Part shown: positions 1 through 10,343 of the stretch, piece by piece
Position numbering within the stretch: position 1 is the stretch's first letter
How the letters are laid out: each line of letters begins with the position of its first letter
NCBI GenBank assembly: GCA_002501655.1
Contig: DANY01000029.1
Location: 18,511-82,510 of the forward strand
Direction of reading: 5' to 3'
From: Methanoculleus sp. UBA303
Lineage (GTDB): Archaea > Halobacteriota > Methanomicrobia > Methanomicrobiales > Methanoculleaceae
DNA: 64,000 bases
Notes under the pieces: generated by a model
The model's input: the letters and a program-made list of their open reading frames with translations, nothing else
Told to the model about the DNA's origin: nothing
Database searches by the model: none
Position numbers and translations under genes: made by a program

Positions 1-14
1 GCGCGAGGGTTGTA

Positions 15-1214
15 TCAACCGGTAAGAATCTGACGTACTCCTGATGCGAAAAGTATGCCCATTGCCCGGGCCAATGCAGGTTTCAGGGCGAGCCTGCGGA
101 TCAGGGCGCCCGGCCGGTCCATATCGCCGTGCTCTACGATCGTCTTGATGAGGTCCGGATCGTTTAAGGCCCGGCAGAAGCGGTCGATATCCTTCGGCGT
201 CATCTTCTGCCGTATCCTGAGCACTTTCATGCCGATATCGAGTTCTTTCCCGAAGTCTTCCTTCCAGAGCCGTTCGTAGTCCCGGAGGCTCCCGTCATCA
301 AACGCTCCGCGCGCTACGCAGGCCGCCGCGACCGCGGCCGCATGTTTTGCCGACCGGATGCCGGTGTAGACCCCGCCCCCCGACGTGGGTTTGGCAAAAC
401 CTGCCGCGTCGCCGACGAAGAGTGCACGGCGCCCGTAGGTCTGCGGCATAACTCCAAGCGGTATGACCCCGCTGACGAGGTGGACGCAGTTCTCGCCGTA
501 GCGGGCGATGAACCGGTCGAAGTGGTCCTTTGCGCCCTCTCGTGCACAGAGACCGATACGTGCCCGGGTCGCTGAGACCGGGATCACCCACCCGAAGAAG
601 TCGGGCGAAGCGTTGGGGTGCAGCTCCACGTAGCGAGGGTCCACCGCACACGGCACATCGGCCTGGATCCCGGCGAGGTGGAGACCCGGGCGCCGGAATC
701 CCAGCATACGGGCGACGGAACTCCGTGGCCCGTCCGCGGCGATCAGGAGGCGGAAGGGGATCTCCTCGCGCCCGCGGACTCCCCGGGTCAGGAGAGAGAA
801 ACCCCTGATGCCTGATACGCTGGTCTTCAGGAGGAACTCTGCCCCGGCACCTGCCGCTTCCTCTGCCATCTCCCGGTCGAGGAGGCACCGGTCCACGACG
901 TAGGCCTTTGTAGCCCGTGCATCGAAGAGGAGTTCCCCCCCGAGGTCTGAGACCATCCTCGCACCGCTCACCTCGTTCTGGACCGAACGTTTCGAGACGC
1001 CGCACTCGGCAAACGCAGACGCCGAGAGCAATCCTGCGCACTGCACCGGGTAGCCGATCGTCCCGTGCTCCTCGATACAGAGCGTCGCGAGCCCCGCCTC
1101 TGCACACGCCCGCGCGGCGGCACTTCCGGCGGGGCCTGCGCCCACAACAACAACATCCCAGGTCAGACTACCATGCCTCGCACAAATGAGATTCCGGCTG
1201 TCTTTGCGTTGCAA
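15..1214 (-). CDS. FAD-dependent geranylgeranyl reductase-family oxidoreductase
   Basis: A 399-residue flavoprotein. The dinucleotide-binding motif VVGAGPAGSAAA lies near residue 25, and the second FAD-contacting motif, FVGDAAGFAKPTSGGG, lies near residue 265. This pair is typical of the archaeal geranylgeranyl reductase family, which saturates the isoprenoid chains of archaeal lipids or reduces related polyprenyl substrates. The exact substrate cannot be read from sequence, and several paralogues usually occur per methanogen genome. No ATG precedes the FAD motif; the TTG at the 5' end is the best available start and sits about 26 bases downstream of an AT-rich promoter-like stretch near 1244. 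The gene is transcribed alone, away from the next gene upstream. The family call is firm, the lipid role is inferred. Confidence 0.85.
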   Translation of the reverse strand: MQRKDSRNLICARHGSLTWDVVVVGAGPAGSAAARACAEAGLATLCIEEHGTIGYPVQCAGLLSASAFAECGVSKRSVQNEVSGARMVSDLGGELLFDARATKAYVVDRCLLDREMAEEAAGAGAEFLLKTSVSGIRGFSLLTRGVRGREEIPFRLLIAADGPRSSVARMLGFRRPGLHLAGIQADVPCAVDPRYVELHPNASPDFFGWVIPVSATRARIGLCAREGAKDHFDRFIARYGENCVHLVSGVIPLGVMPQTYGRRALFVGDAAGFAKPTSGGGVYTGIRSAKHAAAVAAACVARGAFDDGSLRDYERLWKEDFGKELDIGMKVLRIRQKMTPKDIDRFCRALNDPDLIKTIVEHGDMDRPGALIRRLALKPALARAMGILFASGVRQILTG

Positions 1215-1316
1215 ACCGGCAGCCGACGATCCGTTTGCTGATTATACTAGGTCTCGACGAGTATAAATGAACACATCACGCCGCGTCGGCAGCAGGCAGG
1301 GTCGGTCGTCTGCTAC

Positions 1317-1538
1317 TCAAAGATACTCTGCCACGAATCTGCCGGCTTCTAGGCCGATGAGGGCGAGAAAGATCATGGTCAGCACGACCATCACGGAGAG
1401 GAAGAGCGCGACCGCTTCATCGAGGGTGAGCGTGAGCGCCCCGGCGACCGGGGCCATAAGAGCGGGACATGCGGCAACTGCCACGGACGCGAGCACCCAT
1501 ACCGCCACAAAAATGAGGTAGACTGATATCTTCCTCAT
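1317..1538 (-). CDS. Small two-helix membrane protein
   Basis: A 73-residue protein made almost entirely of two hydrophobic segments (about residues 5-35 and 43-70). No catalytic motif and no recognised family. It lies 4 bases downstream of the four-helix membrane protein gene at 1543-2136 on the same strand, so the two are almost certainly cotranscribed and may form one membrane assembly. Function unknown. Confidence 0.6.
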   Translation of the reverse strand: MRKISVYLIFVAVWVLASVAVAACPALMAPVAGALTLTLDEAVALFLSVMVVLTMIFLALIGLEAGRFVAEYL

Positions 1539-1542
1539 AGGT

Positions 1543-2136
1543 CTACTCGTTACGGTCTTCAGCCAGTTGTTCCTTCAGGGCCATATCCTGTCGCTGCAAC
1601 TCGATCTTTTGGGAAAACTCCGCGGCCCATCGCTCTATCTCCCCGGAGAAGAGCCTGCCGGTCCGGAAGAGGACGAGGATCGCCCAGAGGACCAGGATGA
1701 CCAGTATGATGCCCGCGAGAACCGGGAAGATCCCCGCGATGAACGGCAGGAAGAACAGGAACGCGATGACGGCAAGGAGCACGTACGCAATACCCCGGAA
1801 CGCCAGCCGATAGCGCTCCACCTGCTCGTCAGGTGTCTCTCCCCGAGAGTATGCCCCGGTAACATACCCCGCAAGCGCATCGGTGACATCAAGGACCTCC
1901 CTGAAGATGCCGAAGACGACGATCACGAGTGCGACGAGGATTATCGCTGAGATCAGGCTGTCAAGGCCTATCAGGCCAAAGAGGAACGGGTTCCCGAGCA
2001 CCTTTGCGAGTGGCAGGAAGATGAGCACGCCAAAGATCCATATGAGGAATGCAATGGCAAGGCCGACGGCGATCTTTGGGAGACTATCATAGATCTCATG
2101 CCGGGATTCGGCAAGTAGTTGTTCACGGTTTACCAC
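1543..2136 (-). CDS. Four-helix membrane protein of unknown function
   Basis: A 197-residue integral membrane protein with about four transmembrane segments (roughly residues 22-45, 58-80, 115-137, 138-160) and a charged C-terminal tail (QKIELQRQDMALKEQLAEDR) that looks helical and cytoplasmic. It resembles uncharacterised archaeal membrane proteins; I do not recognise a named function. Translation starts at a GTG preceded seven bases upstream by a strong GAGGTGA ribosome-binding site, and a TATA-like box lies at 2176-2190. It leads a two-gene operon with the 73-residue membrane protein. Confidence 0.7.
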   Translation of the reverse strand: MVNREQLLAESRHEIYDSLPKIAVGLAIAFLIWIFGVLIFLPLAKVLGNPFLFGLIGLDSLISAIILVALVIVVFGIFREVLDVTDALAGYVTGAYSRGETPDEQVERYRLAFRGIAYVLLAVIAFLFFLPFIAGIFPVLAGIILVILVLWAILVLFRTGRLFSGEIERWAAEFSQKIELQRQDMALKEQLAEDRNE

Positions 2137-2541
2137 AAATAATCACCTCGTTTGATGCCAGATTATAGGCGGCCACCTATAAATAAGTTTCCCGAAAAGA
2201 TGGGTCCTGTGAGGGCCGCTAAAGGAAAATGGGCAGTTTTTTATCATTTAAATCTCATAACGCCTTGGGATAAGGTCTGGATTTTAGCCCTCAGGACGCG
2301 GTTTTCCACCGGATATCGCCTTTTGGGGGCCTGTTCTCTCGCACTTGCCGGGGGGAGTCCTCCCGCTCTGCTCCTTCTGCCCCGCAAAGATAGAGGATCC
2401 GGAGCACGTGGAAACCCTCCGGTCTTCACGTAACCCCTCTGCTGCGGGGAGTCACGAGGTGAGGAGAGGCGGCACGGCACACACTTCGATCGCCGCCCCC
2501 ATAGATGCGTATTTGACGGATCATGCCCCAACTAGTACGAA
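2137..2541. other. Intergenic region with divergent promoters
   Basis: About 400 bases between the divergent membrane-protein operon and pth2. The left edge carries the GAGGTGA site and a TATA-like CTTATTTATAGG read on the minus strand at 2176-2190. The middle (2280-2500) is GC-rich, with only unconvincing open frames on either strand. No repeat or RNA gene was recognised. Confidence 0.5.
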
Positions 2542-2904
2542 ATGCCAGATATACGGGAGTTCAAGTGGAAGCAGTGCCTGATCGTGCGCGCCGACATCAA
2601 GATGAGCTGCGGCAAGAAGTGTGCGCAGATCGCCCATGCCGCCATAGGGGCCTACGAGAAGACTGATAAGATCGCCCGGAAGGCCTGGTTCGACGAAGGA
2701 CAGAAGAAGGTGGTGCTGAAGGCGCAAAACGAACGACAGCTCTTCGAACTCAAAACGATTGCAGAGCGGGCGGGCATCCCCGCATCCATCATCCAGGATG
2801 CCGGAATGACCGAGATACCGCCGGGAACCGTGACAGCGCTCGGTCTCGGGCCCGCCCGCGCCGAAGACCTCGACCGGATCACCGGCGATCTCCCCCTGCT
2901 ATGA
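2542..2904 (+). CDS. pth2: Peptidyl-tRNA hydrolase, Pth2 family
   Basis: A 120-residue archaeal/eukaryotic-type peptidyl-tRNA hydrolase that cleaves the ester bond of prematurely released peptidyl-tRNAs, recycling tRNA. The N-terminal stretch VRADIKMSCGKKCAQIAHAA (about residues 15-34) matches the Pth2 lysine-rich/GK active-site strand, and QDAGMTEIPPGTVTALGLGP near the C terminus is the family signature carrying the catalytic aspartate. Length is the usual one for Pth2. The stop overlaps the truD start as ATGA, so the two are translationally coupled, joining two tRNA-related functions. Confidence 0.95.
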   Translation: MPDIREFKWKQCLIVRADIKMSCGKKCAQIAHAAIGAYEKTDKIARKAWFDEGQKKVVLKAQNERQLFELKTIAERAGIPASIIQDAGMTEIPPGTVTALGLGPARAEDLDRITGDLPLL

Positions 2905-4172
2905 TGCCCTCACCCTATCCCCTGGAAGAGGAACTCGGGATGCGCTACTACGCGTCCGTTACCCCGGGCATCGGCGGGCGGCTCCGCTCAAGCCCTGAGG
3001 ATTTTGTCGTTGAAGAACTGCCGCTCCCGATCCGCGATCCGGACGGGCCGTACCTGATCTGCCAGCTCACCAAGAAGAACTGGGAACTCCAGCGGGCGGT
3101 CAAAGAGATTGCAAAACAACTCGGCATCAGCCACCGGCGGATCGCCTGGGCGGGAACCAAAGATAAGAACGCAGTGACCACCCAGCTCATATCGATCTAC
3201 GATATATCGCCCGAAGAGGCCGGACGGGTACACCTCAAGGATATATCCCTCGAGGTCGTCGGGCGGTCGCAACACCAGATCGCCCTCGGGGGTCTCGCGG
3301 GTAATCGGTTCGAGATCGTCATCCAGGACTGCATACCGGAGAACCTCTCGGAGCGGGTGCAGGCGGTCACGGAGGTCGCATCCGCCGGGATACCGAACTA
3401 CTACGGGCTGCAGCGGTTCGGCGTTGTCCGGCCGGTCACCCACATCGTCGGCGAGAGCATCCTCAAGGGCGATTACGAAGGCGCCGTGGTCACGTATGTA
3501 GGCCGGGCGTACCCGCGGGAATCGGAAGAGGCGCAACGAGCCCGGACCCATTTCGCTGAAACACGGGATGCCCGGGCGGCGCTCGCCGACCTCCCCATCC
3601 AGATGACCTACGAGCGAGCGATGGCGAACCACATCGTCGCAAACCCCGGCGACTACGCCGGTGCGCTCCGGGCGCTCCCCCCAAAACTCCTCTCGCTCCT
3701 GGTGAGCGCATCTCAGTCGTACCTCTTCAACTGCGCGCTCTCTTGCCGTATCGGTGCCGGTCTGTCGCTCTCCCAGCCGGAGGTCGGCGATCGGTTACTC
3801 TTCTTGAACGGCCGCGAAGACATCGTTACAGCCCGAAATCAGAAAGCTGCCGAGTTACAGATCCGCCGCGGCCGGTGCCAGATCGCCATATTCATCCCCG
3901 GGTCCGGGCCGATAGTGTCGCACGGTCGGATGGATGAGATCATGCAGGAACTGATGCAGAAGTCGGGCGTCGATGCCGGAGACTTCGAGCGCGCCTCCCG
4001 GTTCGTGGAGACGAAGTTTGCCGGGGTTCTCCGGCCGGTCGCGCTCTCCACCGATGTCCAGGCGGACGTATCCGATGCGAGCGTCCGGCTCCGGTTTACG
4101 CTCCCCCCCGGCCACTACGCGACGACGGTTTGTCGTGAGTACATGAAGGCGGACCCCTACATGATGATCTGA
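2901..4172 (+). CDS. truD: tRNA pseudouridine(13) synthase TruD
   Basis: A 423-residue pseudouridine synthase of the TruD family, which isomerises U13 of tRNA. The catalytic motif AGTKDKNAVTTQ is present, with the nucleophilic aspartate at about residue 88. The later YYGLQRFG segment (near residue 170) is also characteristic of TruD. Length fits the archaeal enzymes, which carry a larger insertion domain than the bacterial ones. The start overlaps the pth2 stop by four bases; a second ATG directly follows and could equally be used. It converges with the reductase gene at 4199, the 26-base gap holding an A6 run that would serve as a T-tract terminator for that gene. Confidence 0.95.
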   Translation: MMPSPYPLEEELGMRYYASVTPGIGGRLRSSPEDFVVEELPLPIRDPDGPYLICQLTKKNWELQRAVKEIAKQLGISHRRIAWAGTKDKNAVTTQLISIYDISPEEAGRVHLKDISLEVVGRSQHQIALGGLAGNRFEIVIQDCIPENLSERVQAVTEVASAGIPNYYGLQRFGVVRPVTHIVGESILKGDYEGAVVTYVGRAYPRESEEAQRARTHFAETRDARAALADLPIQMTYERAMANHIVANPGDYAGALRALPPKLLSLLVSASQSYLFNCALSCRIGAGLSLSQPEVGDRLLFLNGREDIVTARNQKAAELQIRRGRCQIAIFIPGSGPIVSHGRMDEIMQELMQKSGVDAGDFERASRFVETKFAGVLRPVALSTDVQADVSDASVRLRFTLPPGHYATTVCREYMKADPYMMI

Positions 4173-4198
4173 CGGCGACCCGCCAGGCGCAAAAAAGA

Positions 4199-4921
4199 TC
4201 AGTCCTGAGGTTCGGGGACACAGGAGGCCCTGTCACCACATGTGTCCCCGTAGAGAACGTTCCACTCGGTGACCAGGTTGCTCCCGCACATGAACTGGCG
4301 TTTCAGGGAGAGCCGGATCATCTCCTTCTCCGTCTCGATGTGCATGCCGCCGACAAGGGAGGGCGTATCGGCACCGCCGACGATGAACGGCAGGTGGATA
4401 AGGCGTATCTCATCTACGAGACGGTGATTCAGCATGGACCAGTTCAGTGTCGGTCCGCCCTCGATCATCATCCGCGAGACACTGTAGTCGGCCTTCAGGA
4501 TCCGCATCAGCTCCGGCAGGTCGATCTGGCTCGCGCCCGCCACAACGACATCGACGCCGCTCGCCCGGAGCCGGGCAACCTTCTCTGCCGGTGCCGCCTC
4601 GCTGACGGCGATGACCGTCCGGGCGTCCGGTCCAAGGACGTTTGCATCCGGCGGAATATCAGCGAGGCTGCTCGGTATGACACGGAGCGGGCTTTTACCC
4701 TCTACCAGCCGGACCGTCAGGAAGGAGTTGTCGATCCTGATGGTATTTGCTCCGACCATGATAGCGTCGCATGCCGCCCGGGTCTGATGAAGGAGAATCT
4801 CTGTCTCGGGCGCCATGTACTTCATGAGGATCTTGCTTGATGCCCCGCGTCTCAGGGTGAGCTTCCCGTCGACGGTGATCTCTGACATCATGAGCACGTC
4901 CGGCCTGTCGTGATCTGCCAT
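4199..4921 (-). CDS. 2,5-diamino-6-(ribosylamino)pyrimidinone 5'-phosphate reductase
   Basis: A 240-residue RibD C-terminal (DHFR-fold) reductase. Archaeal members reduce the ribosyl side chain to ribityl early in riboflavin biosynthesis, which in methanogens also feeds F420 synthesis. Supporting motifs are the N-terminal EITVDGKLTL, the DAIMVGANTIRIDN segment (about residues 52-65) with its conserved glycine/threonine, and the IEGGPTLNWSML motif near residue 160 that contacts NADPH. The protein lacks a deaminase domain, as expected for the archaeal stand-alone enzyme (ArfC type). Monocistronic and convergent with truD. The family is firm and the precise step is inferred from archaeal homologues. 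Confidence 0.88.
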   Translation of the reverse strand: MADHDRPDVLMMSEITVDGKLTLRRGASSKILMKYMAPETEILLHQTRAACDAIMVGANTIRIDNSFLTVRLVEGKSPLRVIPSSLADIPPDANVLGPDARTVIAVSEAAPAEKVARLRASGVDVVVAGASQIDLPELMRILKADYSVSRMMIEGGPTLNWSMLNHRLVDEIRLIHLPFIVGGADTPSLVGGMHIETEKEMIRLSLKRQFMCGSNLVTEWNVLYGDTCGDRASCVPEPQD

Positions 4922-5064
4922 TGAATTTCCTTCTCCCTGATCTATCTGCCGGGAGCGTTTATGAATCTGGTGATTCCGGGACGTATGCTGCGTTCAGGGT
5001 GAAGTGTTGCGGTCCTGCCCGGTGGAGCAAAGGTTAAACTCTTTACGGGCAGATAAATTATACG

Positions 5065-5697
5065 ATGAATATAACCTCTTTACGGCCGAAATTCATCAAA
5101 TATACGGAGCCAGTCGCGTCGTTTTTTATACGCCTGGGTGTTACGCCAAATCAGGTGTCGGTGCTCTCTGTGCTCTTCGGCTTCTCGTGCGCGTTCGCAT
5201 TCACCCAGCGGTACTTTCTTGCAGGCAGCCTGCTCCTGGTCATCTCGGCGATCCTTGACCTGGTGGACGGCAACGTCGCCCGGAAGAATCATACGGAGAG
5301 CAAGTTCGGGGCTGTCTTCGACTGGGTCGCCGATAAGTACGTCGATGCGGCGGTCATCCTCGCCGTGGGGTTCTCCGGCATCCCTATCATCAGCCACCTC
5401 ATAGACGTCCCGACGATCGCCGACTTCGGCATCGTGGGGCTGGCGCTCGCCGGATCGTTGATCAACACGTTCATCAAACCGGTCACGTATGCGGAGATCG
5501 GCTACACCGAGCGGATCGCCGGGAAGATCGAGGATCCACTCGAGGGGGTCGGCTTCTTCGGCAGGCCTGAGACGATCCTTGCACTGGTGCTCGGCGGCGT
5601 GACCGGATACATATGGGTTGCGGTGCTCCTCATCGCGGTCTGCACGAACCTCTCTGCGGTCCAGCGGATCTACTACCTCTACCGGCAGTACTCCTGA
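5065..5697 (+). CDS. CDP-alcohol phosphatidyltransferase (archaeal polar-lipid headgroup enzyme)
   Basis: A 210-residue membrane enzyme that transfers a headgroup alcohol onto CDP-archaeol. The family signature D-G-x2-A-R-x8-G-x3-D-x3-D is complete (D68, G69, A72, R73, G82, D86, D90) and is followed by several transmembrane segments. The donor alcohol is not readable: archaetidylinositol-phosphate synthase is the likeliest identity by length, but archaetidylserine or archaetidylglycerol synthase is possible. The gene sits next to and convergent with archaeosortase A. That is notable because, in haloarchaea, lipid attachment of archaeosortase substrates depends on archaetidylserine-type lipid synthesis. 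Confidence 0.85.
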   Translation: MNITSLRPKFIKYTEPVASFFIRLGVTPNQVSVLSVLFGFSCAFAFTQRYFLAGSLLLVISAILDLVDGNVARKNHTESKFGAVFDWVADKYVDAAVILAVGFSGIPIISHLIDVPTIADFGIVGLALAGSLINTFIKPVTYAEIGYTERIAGKIEDPLEGVGFFGRPETILALVLGGVTGYIWVAVLLIAVCTNLSAVQRIYYLYRQYS

Positions 5698-6052
5698 CGG
5701 GAGACTACCCTTCCCGTCCTTTCACGCTCTTCTGTCTCCTGGGAGGGGGTAGAACATCTCGCTGTTCCACTCTCGGCCCATGCGGCAGCATAACCATTCT
5801 GTCAGGAAGAACAGCAGTTTTGGGGTGCCATGGCGGAGCCCCGGGTTTTCCGGGAGTGTGTGGGTGTCAGCCCCGGTACGAAGCGGGCGGAGCCGGTTTC
5901 TCCCTGGAGCGCTATCTGTGACGAACGTCTCGCCGGCCCGGCCTGAACGGGCAGGCGCCTCCGCGCGCTTCGGGGCACGCGATGGCGACCGGGTGGGCTG
6001 TCACGGGGAGAGCCCCGGGCCCGTCGGCGATCCCCCATATTCTTGCGCAGGG
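5698..6052. other. Intergenic region between convergent genes
   Basis: About 355 GC-rich bases between the convergent phosphatidyltransferase and archaeosortase genes. A CCCGGGTTTTCCGGG-type inverted sequence near 5840 resembles part of the dispersed repeat described at 23161, but the match is too short to call a copy. No convincing coding frame. Confidence 0.4.
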
Positions 6053-6877
6053 TCAGAGTTCGGATCTCCCGGCCTTTGGCCGGACGATCCGCTCCACCTC
6101 ACTGCGGTAGAGCCGGTAGAGGCTGTCGGCGAGTTTGCCGAGTTCGGGGAGGACCAGGAAGAGAGCGTAGGCGAGGATCACGAGAAATATCAGCGCCCCG
6201 AGTTCGGCCATGACGTTGTGCGCCCAGAAGAAACTCTCGTATCCCATCTCGCCGTTGCCGGCGATCGTCGAGAGGTACGGAAACCACTGCTCGGAGTATG
6301 CCGTGATCACAAAGACGTTTCTTACGATGTTCAGGACGTAGATCGTCGGGAAGACCAGGAGGAAGCCGGCGATCTTCTGCCCTGCCGTCGATCGCACGCC
6401 CCAGGCAACTCCGAGCATGATCGCTATGCTCTGGATCCCGGTGCAGGCGAGGATGATCTCGGTCCGGAAACCGTTGCGCTCCATCATGTTCCAGGCGCTG
6501 AAGTTCACGGGATGTCCGGACATTGCGAGCGCGGCGGATGTCTGATCCGCGACTGCTGCGATCAGCCAGTCTCCGAGTGCTGGTATGTAGCCGAAGGGGG
6601 CATAGATCAGAAACGCCACGGCCGCTATCGTCGAGAGTTGTATTACCCGCGGATCGCCACGAAGCAGGTATTTTGTGGTGATATAGAGGAAGGGAACAGA
6701 GAGAATGGCTATTGCTGGATACATGAAGTTATTGATGGAGAAGTAGTAGGGGAGCTCGAGGAAGAGGTATCCGACGATGCATGCCCACCCGCCGATGGCG
6801 AAGTACTTCCGGAACCGTCCCGGGATAAGGAAGACGAGAAAGCAGATGCAGGAGATCAGCACCAGATAATCCTTCAT
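6053..6877 (-). CDS. artA: Archaeosortase A
   Basis: A 274-residue polytopic membrane protein of the exosortase/archaeosortase family, which cleaves C-terminal PGF-CTERM sorting signals of surface proteins and allows their transfer to a lipid anchor. The catalytic cysteine lies in ACTGIQS (C145), the conserved arginine in LNIVRNVF (R186), and the third active-site position in FFWAHN (H220). Seven to eight hydrophobic segments surround them. Haloarchaeal ArtA uses cysteine, arginine and a third residue at equivalent places; assigning H220 is inference. A candidate substrate ending in a PGF-CTERM signal is encoded at 58671-59687 in this window. Confidence 0.92.
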   Translation of the reverse strand: MKDYLVLISCICFLVFLIPGRFRKYFAIGGWACIVGYLFLELPYYFSINNFMYPAIAILSVPFLYITTKYLLRGDPRVIQLSTIAAVAFLIYAPFGYIPALGDWLIAAVADQTSAALAMSGHPVNFSAWNMMERNGFRTEIILACTGIQSIAIMLGVAWGVRSTAGQKIAGFLLVFPTIYVLNIVRNVFVITAYSEQWFPYLSTIAGNGEMGYESFFWAHNVMAELGALIFLVILAYALFLVLPELGKLADSLYRLYRSEVERIVRPKAGRSEL

Positions 6878-7003
6878 CCTTTACCTTTCGGCGTATCTGG
6901 CATTAAAGCATTTGTGCGCCCGATCCGGCCGAGTCCCCGGCTGCGCAGTCCCGGCCACCCGGCTGACCAAGGGTTAATTTTGGTCGGTGCCCCATTCATT
7001 ATA

Positions 7004-7318
7004 ATGATGTTCTGTCCGCAGTGCAAAGGCTTGATGATATCCTCCGGAGGTCAGTTGAAATGCAAAAAGTGTGGTTATATCAGGGAGTTCAACGACCTCG
7101 ACCGGATGAAGAAGACAGACAAACGCGTGGAGAAGGAGATCACCATCGTCGACGAAGAGGATAAGATAGCAACGCTCCCGACTGCGAGCATCAAATGCCC
7201 GGAGTGCGATTGCACAACAGCGTTCTGGTGGCTACGACAGCTGCGGGCAGCAGATGAGAGTGAAGTCAGGTTCTTCCGTTGCACCGCCTGCGGTAAGACA
7301 TGGCGCGAATACGATTGA
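7004..7318 (+). CDS. tfs: Transcription factor S (TFIIS/RPB9-like cleavage factor)
   Basis: A 104-residue protein with two zinc ribbons. The N-terminal one has CPQC and CKKC pairs (C4/C7, C20/C23). The C-terminal one has CPEC and CTAC pairs (C65/C68, C93/C96) with the RAADE hairpin (D84-E85) that enters the RNA polymerase active site and stimulates cleavage of backtracked transcripts. This is the archaeal TFS layout. An open frame extends far upstream, but coding similarity begins only at the ATG-ATG here, just after an AT-rich promoter stretch, so the short start was chosen. Confidence 0.93.
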   Translation: MMFCPQCKGLMISSGGQLKCKKCGYIREFNDLDRMKKTDKRVEKEITIVDEEDKIATLPTASIKCPECDCTTAFWWLRQLRAADESEVRFFRCTACGKTWREYD

Positions 7319-7610
7319 GTAGGAGCCGTGTACGCATCCTGTTGCCCCTAAGGGGCCTTTAAATCATTCTGATCAAATTTTGTAAAGTATTGATTATAGC
7401 AGACGTCCTCCCCCGCCGCACCCCCCACAATCGGGTGGTGTAAGGTCTCTCCGCCGGGCGTGCTCGACTTCGTGGTGAAGCAGATGATGCGGTGCGGGGA
7501 CCTCGATCCGCCCAACTGGATAGTGCCGACCAGCAACGACCCGGGCATCCGTTGCCGCCGACGGATGGGTGAGGACAGTCCGCCGCCGTCCCGTCCTAAT
7601 CCTCCGGCCC

Positions 7611-7763
7611 TTACGTGTTTTCCGGGTTTGCGACCCTTCCTATGAAAAGGATCGCGCCGGAGTTCTTCTCCAGGATCAGGAAGACGAACGGGTGGTCCGC
7701 CCGGAAGATGGGCACAGTAATTTCCTCCTCAAATTTTCCAGTTACCGGGTGTCTTGAACCGTG
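7611..7763 (-). pseudogene. Serpin C-terminal remnant
   Basis: A minus-strand frame of about 50 codons, bounded upstream by an in-frame stop, ends in a textbook serpin C-terminus: VPIFRADHPFVFLILEK, then SGAILFIGRVANPE, then a stop. This corresponds to the strand 4B/5B region just after the reactive-centre loop (canonical FxADHPFxFxI...GAxLFxGRVxNP). The rest of the roughly 400-residue inhibitor, including the reactive loop, is missing or scrambled, so this is a decayed gene and not a functional protease inhibitor. Confidence 0.75.
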
Positions 7764-7923
7764 TTATAATTCAGTCATCTCCGAAGTGTACTGCATGATG
7801 CAACTCGACGGCCTCGGCAAGATCGCCGCAGGGAGGGCGGATATCCGACCGTTCAGGCATAGGTGACCTCGCTGACACTACCCGGTGCGCTTCGAAGCAT
7901 CGCTCCTCGTGAGGCGGTGTACG

Positions 7924-8058
7924 ATGCTCCGGGAAACAGCCCGACAAAAAGGGTTTGCATTTGCTCTCCACCTGGAGAAGGGCGCCCCTGATGTTTTCGC
8001 AATCTCTCAGGCCGGCAAACGGCTGCAGGTCCTATCACCCGGGTACCAGGCGTCGTAG
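7924..8058 (+). CDS. Short ORF or gene remnant of unknown function
   Basis: A 44-codon frame starting at an ATG and ending in TAG. The predicted peptide mixes helix-like and strand-like stretches (RETARQKGFAFALHLEKG, then DVFAISQAGKRLQVLSP) and looks more protein-like than random antisense frames. The frame stays open about 17 codons upstream of the ATG, so it may be the tail of a larger decayed protein. No ribosome-binding site stands out and no family is recognised. Confidence 0.3.
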   Translation: MLRETARQKGFAFALHLEKGAPDVFAISQAGKRLQVLSPGYQAS

Positions 8059-8359
8059 AGGCGAGTTATGGAGAGGATGAGAGCACGGAGACGATGTGGC
8101 GCTCCTCCCCGGTGCCGCACCGGGAGACCCTCTTCTGATCGTTCCCGGGCGGGCGAAAACCTTCGCCATCGAATGATATCCCACAACCCGCTCCTTCTCA
8201 CGCCGATACCGGCCGTCGGATTAAGATCTCCGGGCGTTCACCAAGAACCCCCGGACGATTCCTTCCGGCATAACCATCACCCCCGCCGGTGCATACCCCG
8301 GTATCCGCTCCCGGGAGGCGCGCTTCCCCGCCGTATCCACCCCCTCAACCAGAATGTTG

Positions 8360-8367
8360 ATATATAA
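8360..8367 (+). promoter_or_regulatory. TATA box of acs
   Basis: The AT-rich octamer ATATATAA lies about 25 bases upstream of the expected transcription start near 8388, which would leave a leader of about 16 bases before the acs ATG at 8404. A GGGG-containing ribosome-binding site (8393-8396) follows. Confidence 0.55.
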
Positions 8368-8370
8368 TCT

Positions 8371-8386
8371 ACATTATTAATAATGT
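8371..8386. promoter_or_regulatory. Perfect 16-base palindrome, candidate operator of acs
   Basis: ACATTATTAATAATGT is identical to its reverse complement. It lies between the acs TATA box and the predicted start site, where a bound dimeric regulator would block polymerase. Which regulator binds is unknown. Confidence 0.5.
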
Positions 8387-8403
8387 ATAATAGGGGTAAT
8401 CAG

Positions 8404-10302
<1,899 letters not shown>

Positions 10303-10313
10303 ATACCCAACCA

Positions 10314-10321
10314 TTTATATA
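10314..10321 (+). promoter_or_regulatory. TATA box of tbp
   Basis: TTTATATA is centred about 27 bases upstream of the tbp ATG at 10344, the standard archaeal TATA-to-start distance. This predicts a leaderless or nearly leaderless tbp transcript, distinct from the acs transcript. Confidence 0.6.
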
Positions 10322-10343
10322 CTGTTTTAAGCATGATATAAAT

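Larger units (their letters stand above)
7319..8403. other. Gene graveyard: 1.1 kb without an intact gene
   Basis: No full-length gene fits here, but fragments with protein-like composition are scattered over both strands. The clearest is a serpin C-terminus at 7611-7763 (minus). A plus-strand stretch around 7460-7560 encodes VLDFVVKQMMRCGDLDPPNW-like sequence. A 44-codon frame at 7924-8058 reads MLRETARQKGFAFALHLEKG onward. A minus-strand frame near 8221-8370 has no start. The right end holds the acs promoter. The best reading is decayed genes or repeated insertions. Confidence 0.6.

Noticed and set aside
5780..7003. Long plus-strand open frame in front of transcription factor S
   Set aside because: It runs antisense through archaeosortase A and has the Arg/Glu/Asp-rich make-up of a GC-rich shadow frame. 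Only the part from 7004 shows zinc-ribbon similarity.
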